From Cricetomys ansorgei (Eukaryota; Chordata; Mammalia; Rodentia; Nesomyidae): a DNA stretch of 64,000 nucleotides. Shown piece by piece: positions 44,881 through 56,712 of the stretch. Numbering within the stretch: the stretch's first letter is position 1; each line of letters begins with the position of its first letter. Position numbers and translations under genes: made by a program. The notes under the pieces were generated by a model that saw nothing but the letters and a program-made list of their open reading frames with translations, ran no database searches and had not been told where the DNA came from. The stretch covers positions 9,196,501-9,260,500 of the forward strand of contig JAMJFZ010001133.1 of assembly GCA_026225945.1 (NCBI GenBank), read 5' to 3'.

Positions 44881-45559
44881 AATATATCTATATTTCTTTT
44901 TCTTTCAAATTAAATTATATAATATGGATAAAGAATAAATGGTTCTGTGCTCCAATATCCACATACCACAAGACACCAATTCTCTGGAAGAAGAAAACTG
45001 CTTTCAGTTCTGGCAGGGGAAAATTGAGGAATGGTTTGCTTTAGGGAGAAACTAGGACAGAGTTCGAAGGTGAGAATACGCATTCACAAGTTGAAAAATA
45101 ATTCATGTTGACGTTTTGGCAAAATAAATACATCTCAAACATCCACTGGTCCAGGGTGTTTTGGGCCCTGGATGGAATTGTTGACACATGGGAGAAGTAA
45201 ACAAGAGTCTAACGCTGACTAAATCTAGCTCTTGTCTTTCAGCAGGGGCCAAATAATAGTGCTTGTATTTGTTTGAAAACTGAAGTTTAACTGTCTTAGA
45301 TGTGACAAGATTCTAGAACATTTTCTATGACATTTCTTCCCTATTGCTCATTTGAAAGAAAATATAATGAACCTCAGAAATTATCCTTTCCTCTGAATCT
45401 ATCTTAGGCAGCAGTTTTAGAAAAAAAAAATGAAAATAGCACAGGCTTTTTAGGTAGGATATATGGAATTGAAACCAAATTTTGTATAAGAATGCTATCT
45501 CTTTCCTCTAATTTTTTACTGAGTATCATTTTTAGCATCATTTTTTTTCTATGTCTATT
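44881..45559. other. Unannotated DNA
   Basis: Nothing recognised. Confidence 0.45.
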
Positions 45560-45652
45560 GCTAGAATAAAAGCTGTAGGAGGGTCAGTAGAAACTTCCAG
45601 TTGTTAACACAATGTCTGGCATGTGGTAGATGCTGTTGAACAATATATCTAT
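45560..45652 (+). repeat. L2 LINE 3' end
   Basis: agaataaaagctgtaggagg gtcag, then cacaatgtctggcatgtggt agatgctgttgaac, equivalent to the L2 phrases 'aatgtaagctccttgagggcag' and 'acagtgcctggcacatagtaggcgctcaat'. Confidence 0.72.
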
Positions 45653-45666
45653 TGTTCCTGGGTCTG

Positions 45667-45775
45667 TAATGTAGGCATAATAACAGTACCCAAACTCCTA
45701 TCTTATAATTATAAGGGAAAAATAAATAATTGTGTACGATATTCTCAAAACTCCTAGTCCACATAAACTCCAACT
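45667..45775 (+). repeat. MIR 3' fragment
   Basis: aatgtaggcataataacagt acccaaactc, tataattataagggaaaaat and aaataattgtgtacgata correspond to the MIR 3' half from 'aatggggataataatagtacctacctcat'. Confidence 0.6.
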
Positions 45776-46140
45776 TTCCATGTTGGCATCCATATCTGCT
45801 TTCAAAGACATTGTAGGTGAGGTGGAGAAATATGGGGCAGAAATAAAATGATAATCAGTTTTGTTTTTCCTCAGGCTCTACTATTTTGTTCTTAATATAT
45901 TAAATTCCTTATCAGGGGTATTATCTTGGGTTGTGAGCTATTGAAAGGCTGTTCCAAGCAAGTCCACACCAAGTAGGAATTGTGGTAGAGCCTTTTGCTG
46001 GTAACCATTTTGTCAAACCAGACAACTGGTCAATAAATGGGATGATTATTGCCACCCACGATGCTGGAGATTGTGAAATATTAACAATAGCCAGTATTTT
46101 TATTTTCCAGTATTTAATAATAATATTAATAAACATTTCA
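45776..46140. other. Unannotated DNA
   Basis: Nothing recognised. Repeat-driven reading frames from the adjoining satellite extend into it. Confidence 0.45.
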
Positions 46141-46188
46141 TATAGATATAGAGATAGAGATGGAGATGGAGATGGAGATAGAGATGAT
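46141..46188. repeat. GATAGA/GATGGA-rich lead-in
   Basis: About 48 bp of related hexamers (gagata, gagatg) immediately before the ACAGRT array and probably its source. Confidence 0.85.
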
Positions 46189-46578
46189 ACAGATACAGAT
46201 ACAGGTACAGGTACAGATACAGATACAGGTACAGATACAGGTACAGATACAGATACAGGTACAGGTACAGATACAGGTACAGATACAGGTACAGATACAG
46301 ATACAGATACAGGTACAGGTACAGGTACAGATACAGGTACAGGTACAGATACAGGTACAGATACAGATACAGGTACAGATATAGATACAGGTACAGGTAC
46401 AGATACAGGTACAGATACAGGTACAGGTACAGATACAGGTACAGGTACAGATACAGGTACAGGTACAGATACAGGTACAGATACAGGTACAGATACAGGT
46501 ACAGGTACAGATACAGATACAGGTACAGATACAGGTACAGGTACAGGTACAGGTACAGGTACAGGTACAGATACAGAT
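46189..46578. repeat. (ACAGRT)65 hexanucleotide array
   Basis: Sixty-five consecutive six-base units, 390 bp, with no insertion or deletion. Counting by hand: 35 are acaggt, 29 are acagat and one (46381-46386) is atagat. So all but one substitution lies at the fifth base, always G or A. The unit has no stop codon in any of six frames. This is why long frames (TGTD and QVQI on plus; PVSV and TCIC on minus, up to 270 codons) span it; they are not genes. It is a simple satellite or minisatellite-like expansion. Confidence 0.97.
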
Positions 46579-47399
46579 GTATAGCCTGGGCATTCTTTGT
46601 TGTGTTTAGCAGTCTTTCCCTCTTCTGTGTTTAGTAGAAATGAAGAGAAAATAGATAAACCTTCTATAATCAAACACCAAGTGGAACTTCCAAATAAATT
46701 CATTTGAGTATTCACTTTGACCCCTGAGACCAAAGAACAAAACTTTGCCAGGCCACATTCTTTAATACTCTGCCATGGAAAATGAATGATCCAAAGTTCA
46801 ATAAAATATGCTCCAGTATAAAGTCCAGAGAGACACCTACAGGGATCTCAGCACTGGCTCTATCTGAGTCGCAGATTCATCCGATACGGTTATTGACGTG
46901 CCCCTGTTTTCTGCAGCGATCATGCATTATTCATACTCCAATAATGTAAAGAATAAAAAGGGTTTTGTTTCTTTGAAATGGTATTTTAGATCTTAGAGGT
47001 AATAGAAATTTTACAACTGCCTGTAGAGTCTTATTATCATTAACTAAAGAGAACTGAGGCAAACATAAAGAGCAAAGAGGAGTCTGAGACATAAAAATAG
47101 GTTAATGCAGGTCATGCAAGAAATATATATCCCGAAGTCCGGTAAACAACCTCCTTGGCAGCAGAGTTAACTTAAAGCATTTATTTATAAGCAACTTTTC
47201 TTTAGACCTTCTGATATTTTTCTAAAAACATCACGATTATCATCGGACTCTGCCAAGATTTTGGCTGGGGACAAAATACAAAGAGCACTTTTTGCTAATA
47301 ATATTTTACTTTAAAATACTGTTGATCTTAAGTTACCTCCCCAATTGCAAATTGGGGGCTTTCCAAATAATTTATAGGAGAAAAACTATGAAATTTATC
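46579..47399. other. Unannotated DNA with a small palindrome
   Basis: ccccaatt-gca-aattgggg forms a perfect 8-bp inverted repeat at 47339-47357. A CpG-containing stretch (gatacggttattgacgtgcc) lies near 46881. Nothing else was recognised. Confidence 0.5.
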
Positions 47400-48240
47400 T
47401 TTGAAATGAAATGAAATAAAGCCCGCACTTCCTACTTCGGGAAAATTTTATGTTAAATCACCCCAACAGGCAGAGATGACAAAACATTGAGAAATATTTA
47501 GAGATTTCATTTCTCTCCCTGATAACAACAAGGTTGATTTTGTGCTCTCAGAGGGGAAATCAAATCTGATTCACCGTCAGCTGCCTCGGTGCCAGCAGCC
47601 ACATTTCACGTTGTTTAAACAGCCACTGCTCAGCGACACTGACTGTCCTTTATGGTGGGGTGGATCAGCTGCCAAACGCCTGACGAATCACAGAACACGT
47701 TCACTCTAAGCTACCTGTTTCTTCATTGTGATAAAGCCGGGTGTGTAGCAAGAGGCAAACATAATTTTATATGGCGAGAGAAGTTTGATTTACACCACAT
47801 CTCTTCTCTGTGCAGAAGCTAAAAGCATCAGTGAAAGAGGCAGTCTACAGCGAGCTTCTCTCTTCCGTTCCTCTTGCTCTTCCACTTCGCCTTTCTCAAG
47901 AAGAGGACTATCCCACTCTGCTGTGGCTCTGTCTGAGAAATGTTCGGGTCGGATTGTTAAGGAAGCCCAAGAGAGCATGAGAAAAGTAACCCTGACTGGC
48001 CTTACTCAAATAACCCACAAATTCTTATTCTAATCATGAATTCCAAGCAGACCCAAAGTGAGCTAAGGGGAAGTCTTAGCGAACAGGCTGTGTATTTAAA
48101 TGTCATCAGGAAGACATTTAAATGTTCAGCCATTCTATAAAGCTCACAGGTGGAGCAAGGTGGAAATACGGTTTTGAGGAAAGAATTTACTGTTTTTAGT
48201 TTTCTTCTCCGGCTGAATCTAAAAGCCATGGTACATGTTT
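47400..48240. other. Candidate conserved noncoding block
   Basis: Over 800 bp free of recognised repeats, with better than local GC and CpG retention at 47560-47960 (for example ccaaacgcctgacgaatcac). A perfect 11-bp hairpin lies at 48094-48123. Short overlapping frames on both strands (47785-48033 plus, 47790-47978 minus) show no family resemblance. An enhancer or an undetected exon are both possible; this is inference from texture. Confidence 0.3.
48094..48123. other. Perfect 11-bp inverted repeat
   Basis: atttaaatgtc (48094-48104) and gacatttaaat (48113-48123) are exact reverse complements around the eight-base loop atcaggaa. Confidence 0.9.
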
Positions 48241-48304
48241 TAAAAATTTAATAAAAACCTAGACATATCCTCCACCACCACTGCCTCCGCTACCCCAACT
48301 CCTG

Positions 48305-48324
48305 AAATGAATTTCAATTCATTT
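48305..48324. other. Near-perfect palindrome, 9-bp arms
   Basis: aaatgaatt and aattcattt separated by tc. AT-rich, so chance is a realistic explanation. Confidence 0.85.
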
Positions 48325-49739
48325 GAGCTTTACTCCATGGAAACTGCTAACTCTCAATGTTAAGATATGGAAATGAAAGAGGAAGACAAAAGATGCTGTC
48401 TGTTAGCAGAGAGGCGCCAAGATAGGGGATGTGACTCCCATTCCTGTTTCCTTGTTGGATACCTGAAGGCAGAACTTCAAAAAATGTTTGGAGAACCAGG
48501 AAGGACACACAAGGAAATTGTTACTACACTTTAGAAAAACAGTGTAATAAGTGTTCGTTCCGATCCAAGTCATAATGAATTGCCCATTTCCCCCATTCTG
48601 AAGCATTAAACTGTTTGAAAGAGTTATATCAAATTTACTTTGCCTTGTCATTTGAAATGGTTTTTTTTTTTTTTCTCTCTTTAGAAGCACGAATTTCCCA
48701 ACCAATTCCACACTTCTGCCACCTATTGAGGACCTAGTTTACATAGTTGTCTGTTGAGCAATTTGATGTTATTATTGGACCATCTCTGAATTTAAAACTT
48801 TCAAATCTGACTACCTCTGTTTACCTCGGGAACCCTACAAACGCAGAGCTAGACTTGTCTGCTCGGATGCCCATCCTCTGCTCTGAAAAAGAAAAAAAAA
48901 ATAAAATGAAACAGCAAAAGCCTGTGTTGGTACATCAGGTCAAAACAGTCACTGCAAAGATTGCTGCATGATTGGGGGCTGCCAATTCATATTGGCAGAA
49001 GCCATTAGAAGTAGATATTTTAAAGAAAAATTGATGCATTCTCATTTTAAAATATGCAAAGGAGCCTTCAATAGATTTGACAGATTGATCATTGGATTCT
49101 TTGTAAGCCCTTGATACTTGGTTCATGGGTTTTCAAGGCTCCTGGTTTTTTTTTTTTTCCTCTCATTGCTAGACTACCTGAGTTTCTCAATTTTTGAACC
49201 CCATTCTTACGGCTGTGTCATCGTGAATATGGCACTAACATGTTTATACAGGAAAATGTTTGTGTATTATTTATATTTTCCCTCTCTTTTCCTGCTCCCA
49301 CCATCCTGGGGCAGGTAGCTTCTGAAAGAGATCTTCATCTTGTTGTACATTGTCACTATGAATGACGGGAAATAAAGGACAGCTGAGCTTACACATAGAA
49401 ATAAAAGATCCTTTGTGGGAGATGAGGTGGGGGGGCAACAGTAAGGGTGAAGATAAAGGTTATAGAAACAAATGAAAGGGGTGAGGTAGCTGTGTTGAAA
49501 AGGAACCTTGGGGCAAGTACTGAAATATTGAACAGGAGCTGAGAAATTTGGTTGTGGGATGTGTCTTACCTGGCTTGTGTTTACAAGACCTTGTTGAATT
49601 ATATATTCATCAACGTTTCTGAAACTAGTTTTATATCTGGGTAGATTCCATGGCTTTTGTTTGTGTTCATCTCTCTACGACTTTCAAAGACATGCTGATT
49701 TTGATCTCTTTTCTCTGTAGAGAAAAAGAACAAAACTAT
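48325..49739. other. Unannotated DNA
   Basis: T runs at 48661-48674 and 49146-49159 are the only low-complexity features. No gene recognised. Confidence 0.45.
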
Positions 49740-50570
49740 CACTGTATCACAACTTCTGTGTCCTGTGAGACCCATGTCCTGAGCTTCCTGCTACAATGCT
49801 TTCCTCTCACACCCACCTTGGGCATTCAAACTCAACCTGCTCACATCTAAATTCAAAATTCTGCATCTCATCTCCCAACTCCCTCTCAAAACTGACAGCA
49901 CCACCCACCTACTTGCGTATGTCATGAATCTTAAAAGACAGCCCTGGTCTTTTTTCCATCTCCATCTCAAGGCAGCCACCATGTTCTGGTTCCTAAACAC
50001 CTCTCAGGGTCTCTCTTCTCCAGTTTCTCTATTACGGTCATGCATTGAACACTATAAGCCCTCTAGAACTGTTGCTAAAGCTTCTAGACTTTACCCCCTT
50101 TAAATCAGAGTAATCTTTAAATGTGACAAACTTGTCAGAGCAGCTCCTACCACTATTCTTAGAATAAAGTTTAAATTCCTGTTCCTACCGACAAGGGGTT
50201 TCAGGCTTGCTTTCCACCGATTTTCACAATCCTCTCCTCCTTCTCTTGTTATGTTCATGATTGATCCCTGTTTCATTTCTCAAAAGAGCTAAGTGTCTCC
50301 CTGCCCCTATACATGCAGTTCACTCTAAGTAAAAGCCCACCCCCCACTCAACACCAACTTATCTTGCTTCTCTTTTCTCCTTCTGACAGCTCGGTTTCAG
50401 ACTTTCAGTTGGAAAGTCACCTCTTCAGGAAAGCATCCGTCCCTGATCCCCCAGTCTGACCCACTCACCCCTCCCAGACTTGCCGTTTCTCCTCATTAGC
50501 ATCTCTCCTAGCATACAGTCTGCACTTTCTTGACATAATTTATTTCACTTATAACTAAATAACCTTTTCT
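49740..50570 (+). repeat. L2 LINE, ORF end and 3' UTR
   Basis: ccaccttgggcattcaaact, ccctctcaaaactgacagca, acttgcgtatgtcatgaatc, aaagtttaaattcctgttcc, ggaaagtcacctcttcagga aagcatccgtccctgatccc and ttgacataatttatttcact follow the L2 3' region in order, including the 'cacctcctcagagaggccttccctgacc' landmark. One of the longest L2 remnants here. Confidence 0.78.
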
Positions 50571-51890
50571 ATAATTGTTAATGTCTACTTCCATGGTGGA
50601 TTCTCAATGATATGGCTTATAATGTTGATGTTAGTATTATGCTGGTGAATTTCTGACTGTTTAGTGTTGTGTAGACTGACATTCCTGAGATTGCTGTTTC
50701 TGTGATAAACTATGTTAAGGCTAAGATGTTAAAAATTAAAAGTTCTCTGTGTAAATCATATTTATATTTGTTATTTCTATTTCTCTGTTCATGCTAGAAG
50801 AAAGACTCTAGAATATCCAATGAAACTAGAAACTAAGATTAAGAAGTATATGAGACTAAAAGAGAAAATCTGTAGCTATTAAGAGAATGGTATTTTTTTT
50901 TCTTCAAAGGGCATGTCAATCCCTTACAAGGACAAGATCTCACATCTCCAGACTCAGCACTTGCACCTGCAGAGAGAAGGAGACCCATTTCGATGCAGTC
51001 ATCATCCTCATTGCCAAGAGAGCCCACAGACAGAGTTCATTAGTGCCACATGGGATGGAAGGGTTCTGGTTCCATCATCATATCTGCTAATAAATGAGCT
51101 GATTACTCAAATTCACTGAAATCTCTGTCTAGAATACATTGTAAAATATCAAAGTCAAGGTGATGGTGTGCTTTGTGGTATTTCAGATGTAATAAAGCTT
51201 AAATCTCTCACAGCAAAATGGAAAGTATGTGAAGTGAGCTCTTTTTAATCCAAAATATTTGAGGGGGGAGGCTAATAACCCATGGCATGTTTCTCATCAA
51301 CATGGGCCAAGCAAAAAGATGTGGTTTAAGTCAAGCTAACTCAATCAACACCACTGCAGCCTGTCTTTGTCTTCAAGAGAATCAGGACAAGCTGACATCC
51401 CTACAGATACCTCCTGTGTCTTTCTTTGGAAAGCTACTTCATTCCTTTCCTTTATTTAATAGCCACTACGTGTATCATCTAGTCTTTTCTTTGATGGAAA
51501 TTTAATGTAAGTTCAATAAATGTAAGTTCAATATATGGTATACATTGCTTCAGATTTTGTTGAAAATTAAAACAGAAGGTGAATAGTCACAGCTGTAAAA
51601 CTACGTAGCAAGCTTGGTATATATCACTTTCATACACATGTGCACAAAACTAATAGACAACTAATTTTGAAAATCAAGGTTTCTGATATAGATCTGTGAT
51701 GTATATTAAGTGAATTTCATAATGAAAAGAAAGTCATGGAAGGGTAAGTTCATAAAAGATGACTGGTTTACCTATAATTACACCTATAGGTTATTTAAAT
51801 GGCTGGACTGAGGGGAGTGGAAGAGAACAAATGGATAGTGTTTAGGGGCAGTAAGAGAAAATGTTGGGAAAACGGGAACACATTAAGAAG
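50571..51890. other. Unannotated DNA
   Basis: Nothing recognised. Confidence 0.45.
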
Positions 51891-51900
51891 CATTTCACTA

Positions 51901-52071
51901 GCCAAGCGGTTGTGGCACACACCTTTAATCCCAGCACTCGGGAGGCAGAAGCAGGCAGATCTCTGAGAGCTGAAGGCCAGCTTGGTGAACTCACTTGGGT
52001 GAGTTCCAGCACAGTCAGAGTTACAACAGAGAAATCCAGTCTTGAAAAACCAAAAGAAAAAAAATAAAAAT
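51901..52071 (+). repeat. B1 SINE with target duplication
   Basis: gccaagcggttgtggcacac, acctttaatcccagcactcg ggaggcagaagcaggcagat, gggtgagttccagcacagtc and a ccagtcttgaaaaacc end with an A-rich tail. catttcac (51891-51898) and tatttcac (52075-52082) flank it, consistent with a decayed target-site duplication. Confidence 0.95.
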
Positions 52072-52150
52072 ATGTATTTCACATACCAGAATGAGAACAT
52101 ATGGGCAACATCTACAGGGATGAGGCGTGGCTGTGTGGTTAGGCTGACCA

Positions 52151-52375
52151 TATGGTTTAGTCAATAGAGTGATGCTTAGCGCTCATAAGGCCCTGAGTTT
52201 GTTTGTTTGTTTTTTTTAAAATCCCCAGAATGTTAAAACTGGGTATGGTGGTACACACCTGAAATCCCAGCTCTAAGGAGGTAGAAGCAGGAAGAGAACA
52301 ATTTCAAGGTCCTTCTCAGCTACAAAGTGAATCTGAAGACAGCCTGGGTTACGGGGGATAGTGCTATATTTTTAA
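52151..52375 (+). repeat. ID/B1 composite SINE
   Basis: An ID-like head (tatggtttagtcaatagagt gatgc…aaggccctgag), a T-rich gap, then a B1-like half (actgggtatggtggtacaca cctgaaatcccagc, aggaggtagaagcaggaaga, gacagcctgggttac). Confidence 0.8.
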
Positions 52376-52659
52376 GCAGAGTGACATAATAAAAATGAAG
52401 CCTCAAAAATTTATAGATTAAGGAATTGATTTGTCAATGCTAGGAAAAATTTGTTGTACCTAAAATGATAAAACATTGATTGGTTATTCAGACTGAGAAC
52501 AAACATCATAAAAAGAAGAGAAAAGTGAAAAATAAGGATCTGCTTCTATGACAAATGTACTATGATCCTAGGAGAGATAGATTATAAAGAGAAAATTATT
52601 TGAATATGTACATACTTTGAATTGTACAGGATGGCACTTAGATATAAACATTAAAAAAT
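52376..52659. other. Unannotated DNA
   Basis: Nothing recognised. Confidence 0.4.
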
Positions 52660-52836
52660 GGGAGAGAAAGAGGGACTAGTGATTAAGAGTGCTTAGAGTG
52701 TTTACTGCTCTTGTAGAGAACCAAGGTTGTGTTTCCAGAACACACACGGTGGCTCACAACTACCAGTAAATCCACTTTCATGGGCTCACTCATGAATGTG
52801 GTAACCTTAAATATGCTCAAGGCATGCACATAGACA
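52660..52836 (+). repeat. B2/B3-family SINE, diverged
   Basis: gggagagaaagagggactag tgattaagagtgctta, actgctcttgtagagaacca aggttg, and cacggtggctcacaactacc follow the B2/B3 order. A small duplication lies in the head. The tail grew into GATA repeats. Confidence 0.8.
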
Positions 52837-52895
52837 TGGTAGATAGATAGATGAAGATGATGATTATGATGAAAGATGATAGATAGATAGATATC
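52837..52895. repeat. (GATA/GATG)n microsatellite
   Basis: Two gata runs separated by gatgatgattatgatg-type sequence at the SINE tail. Confidence 0.9.
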
Positions 52896-55800
52896 AATGA
52901 TCTTTTTAAACTGGAGGAATCTATTCACTCTCAAAATATTAGAAGTGAGATGTCCCTAAAATCCATGGAATCCATGTCTTCTAGAGGGTTCAGGAGTCAT
53001 TTCTACTTTATTTCTACCAGAGGTGATAATACTTCCTATGATGATAGAAACTCCTTCCTATGTTGAAAGGATATTTACACTTCCGTAGCATATATCTAAA
53101 AGGTCCATATTTTCCTTTCTGGAAAATTATTGAACCAAAAATATGTTCACAACCCTCGTAGGTGACAATTCTTCGCAAACTCTGAGAGTCATTGAATCAT
53201 TTTATTGTATTTACAGCATCTAAAACTCAACACAATTCATAAATGTTCACGTTACTAATGAGCATTTCTAAGCGTATCACAAATATCTCCCAAAGCATTT
53301 ACTGATGCTATTTCAGTCTTATGGTTAGATTCATGGCTTTCTCATACAAAACAAAAAGACAGACAACTTTCTTTCCCTGAGAGCAAAGAATATAAAAATT
53401 CTATACTAAATCAAAATGTCCCGAGTTTAATGAATACCCAGTAACAGAAAGTCAGAGGATCTGTGGTTGGGCTTCTAACTTGAAAGAATCTATTAAAAAG
53501 CATAAAATTCAATTTTCCAAAAGATTGTGATTTTCTATTTGTATGTGCTGCAAATTTGGCAGGCTATACAGACTTTAGAAAAATTATTATTATTTTCCCA
53601 ATACTTTCAAAAATGTATTTGCTTCTAAACCTTAGGGTGAATTCAGGTGAAAAAAAAAAAAGAATCTATTTATGTATCCATTATCTTTGAGTAGAAGCTG
53701 AGTTTGATGAACGCTCCACACAACTAACAAATGTTTGCCTGCCCAGATGGCTTCTGCTCTAGCATTGTGCCTCAGAAAATAAATTATTACTATTATTTAT
53801 GCTCATCATAAACTATGTCTGCATAACAAGTTTCTCAGAGGGGCTGAAACTAGTTTTTGCTGATTCTACAATGTGTCTCATTTGTAAAAGTCAGAAAACT
53901 GAACCTTTGTTGCTCCACGTGAGAAAATGTGCTGGAAAGGCACACAGATGCGTAGAAGCAAAAGACTGTTCAGTGTCCCCATGCGTAGAGACACTCATGA
54001 ATCAACACTCTGGAATATGGAAGCCATTCAGTGTCAGCTATGCTTATAAAATAAAATTATTAGAAACTTTAAAACTGCCGAGTTCTGTATGTACCTGCTG
54101 TGAGACCAAGGGAGCATCACATGGAAGAGCCTATCCCCAAAGATAAGATTTCAAAAAAAGAAATAACTTAGAATCCTTATAGGAGAGGATATAGTGACTT
54201 GTTTGGGAAAAAAACAGTTGCTAAATTATAGCATAAGGAATTTAAAAAAGAGTTCTGTTTTATCTCCTATTCTGTAACCAACCAGAAGCTAGTTACTTAT
54301 CCCACCTGCAAAAAAATGCAATAAACCTGCACATACAATCCTGTCCAAGAAGGATAGGTGAGGATTAATCTCCTGGAGGTGTCTGGAGTTTCACAAATGT
54401 TGCAATGATATACAAATTGCAGTACCTTCATTTTGCTTTTATAACACATTCATGGTCCTAACACCATGGAGGGTACCTCAGTGGTCCAGGCAGTACATCA
54501 ATAAGCACTCAACTTCCCTCTTCAGTGTCTCCTGAGGATTAGCTGGAAAAAAAAATCTAAAAATACCGCTCAGTGATTGCACATTAAATCACACAAGGTT
54601 GAAATACCAAGGTCTCAATTTACTTTATGCAATACAAAATTAACCTTGTAGGTGCAAAATTACAGTATTATTTTATAATTATAGCTATGGTCTCTATATT
54701 TATGAGATATTACAAAATACCTGACCTTCCCAATGCAAGTTAGCTAATTATTTTGTATCTAACTAGAACAAGTTCATTAAACTTGAGTCTCAGAGGAAGG
54801 GTGGCTAACGCTTCATCTTTCTAGATTCCATTGTCATTGTTCGCAGCGTATTAATTAAATTTAGTATTTAAGCATGAATTTGGAATCGAAAAGACCCGGC
54901 AAAGTGCACTATTTATTGTTTACAGCATCAGATACACAACGTAAAAGGGATAGAAATAACTTGATATTTATCGTGTGTTGTCATTTCATCTCCTTTGCTA
55001 GACCTTAAGCTACTTCAAGGAAGGAAAATTTAGGGCTTATTTTTATATGTGTATTTCTAGAAACAGCTCTTAGGGAAATATTTTATAAATGAGAAGCAAA
55101 TAATATACATTGCTTGGACAGTTTTAGGTAGAAATGAAAGATGCAGATTTTCCAACCAGTTGTATTAGTGAGCAGAGGTCTGCCAGACACCTGTCATATT
55201 CTTATTCATATGAATTTCAACCAATTATAAACCTAAGACCTAAAGCCCTGTATGATGAAACTGTATTTATCTGCCTTTTAGTTTTATGGCCACTTCTTAA
55301 GAATTACATTATAATATTTATCAAAAAATTCCATGTAATCAAAATGCAGAGAGTTGAGGTGTAGAGCCCTCCTTAACTACAGAAAGCTGAGAACAAGATA
55401 GAAACCATGTTTTCTTACTCTTGAATTTTAAATGTGCATAATGGTAAGAAACACTTAAATGTTCCAATGTGCAAAAAAAAAAAATTAACTAAATTAAAAC
55501 TCATCTTTGGAATTTATTTTGTAAGTATAAAGCTAAGAAAACAGTCCGTGCCCTTTAAAATATCCTTCCTTAGATTTTTCTCAACCTGAAACTTCATATA
55601 TTCTGTTTCTTTTCTTTACTATATAAAAATTGCTGCTCTTTCTCTGAACTCATAGCAAGCCTGTGTTACTAATATGAAAGTTTTAATTTAGAATTTTAAT
55701 ATACATCACAGAAATCCTTTTGATAAAATAGGAAAATTCAGGGCTCACTTATTAAGACGCGGCTATGAAATTAACTTCGCTTACTCTGAAAGATTTCTCA

Positions 55801-56399
55801 TCTTAACCATATATATTCCATATTCTTTCATAAGATTGGTACGGGGCCAATTTGACATTACTCAAGTGTGCTTCAATGTGAGTTTAATTTCCACTAAGAA
55901 TAGTAGAATAATGTTTCATTTCTGCTAAGAATGGAAAAATATGAGACAGTGGTAGAAATGCAAATGAAATACAAAAGTTGAACTTGAGTTTAAAAGTAAA
56001 CTTAGAGGAAACTATACTCAGACTCACAACACGAGAAAGAATTATTAATAATAACAAGTCAACACATACAAACCATAAGACACTGATTGTACTCATCAAA
56101 TGTGCAATTCCTTCAGGTCTAAAAGCCTTAATAGCTAACGATGGGGGCTGTTTCACTGTGAGCAGTGCCCACACATAGGCTTAATGGGTTGCAGTAGATC
56201 AGGACTAGCTTCATTTCTCATTCCCTGTATATGCAATGATGTAGGTATCTACACAGAAATAGTAGATAGGGAAGGACAAGATGATGACCAAAGATCAGGT
56301 TGTAAGAGTTGTCCCGTGGCCTCTGGTCCTCTGAGCACTCGTGTATTGAACCCTTGTATGGACTAGCTTTACATCATGGTGACAGAATAAACAGAGAAG
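52896..56399. other. Unannotated unique DNA
   Basis: 3.5 kb with no recognised gene or repeat. 54820-54990 is non-repetitive, has homeodomain-like attaattaaat and several CpGs, and could be conserved noncoding DNA. The 115-codon frame at 53799-54146 has several Cys residues but no zinc-finger spacing I recognise. Confidence 0.4.
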
Positions 56400-56712
56400 A
56401 AAAGAGTAATTTGGGCTTCATTGTCTGAGGTTCTAGTTCATTTTCACTTAACACCGGGCCTGTGGAGTTTCAATGCATGGAGGAACATGTGATAGAGGAC
56501 ACGTTAGGAACATGTCCCCTCAGGGCAGCCAGTTAGCCAATAGAGAAGCAGGTTCTAAAGTCTTAATATCCACTTCCAGAACACTCCACCAGTCCTCTAA
56601 CTTCCTTCCATTGGGCTCTGCCTCTTAAAGTTCCCACCCCTCTCAGTAGTACCATTAGAAGAAGAAGAAACCTTTAACAAATGGGATGTGTGGGCACTTA
56701 TTCAAACCCTAG
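56400..56712 (-). mobile_element. MaLR LTR
   Basis: gaggttctagttcattttca, atgtcccctcagggcagcca, gggctctgcctcttaaagtt cccacccctctcagtagtac and gtgtgggcacttattcaaac are the reverse of an ORR1/MLT1-type LTR. Confidence 0.68.

Noticed and set aside
46141..46580. CRISPR array
   Set aside because: Period is six bases with no spacer/repeat structure, and the DNA is clearly mammalian.
45921..46733. 270-codon minus-strand open frame of V-P-V-S repeats (and a 200-codon plus-strand T-G-T-D frame)
   Set aside because: Produced entirely by the ACAGRT array, which lacks stops in every frame. The non-repeat ends show no domain, signal or splice context.
53799..54146. 115-codon plus-strand frame with several Cys residues
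   Set aside because: Cys spacing does not fit a zinc-finger pattern I know, and no other support was found.
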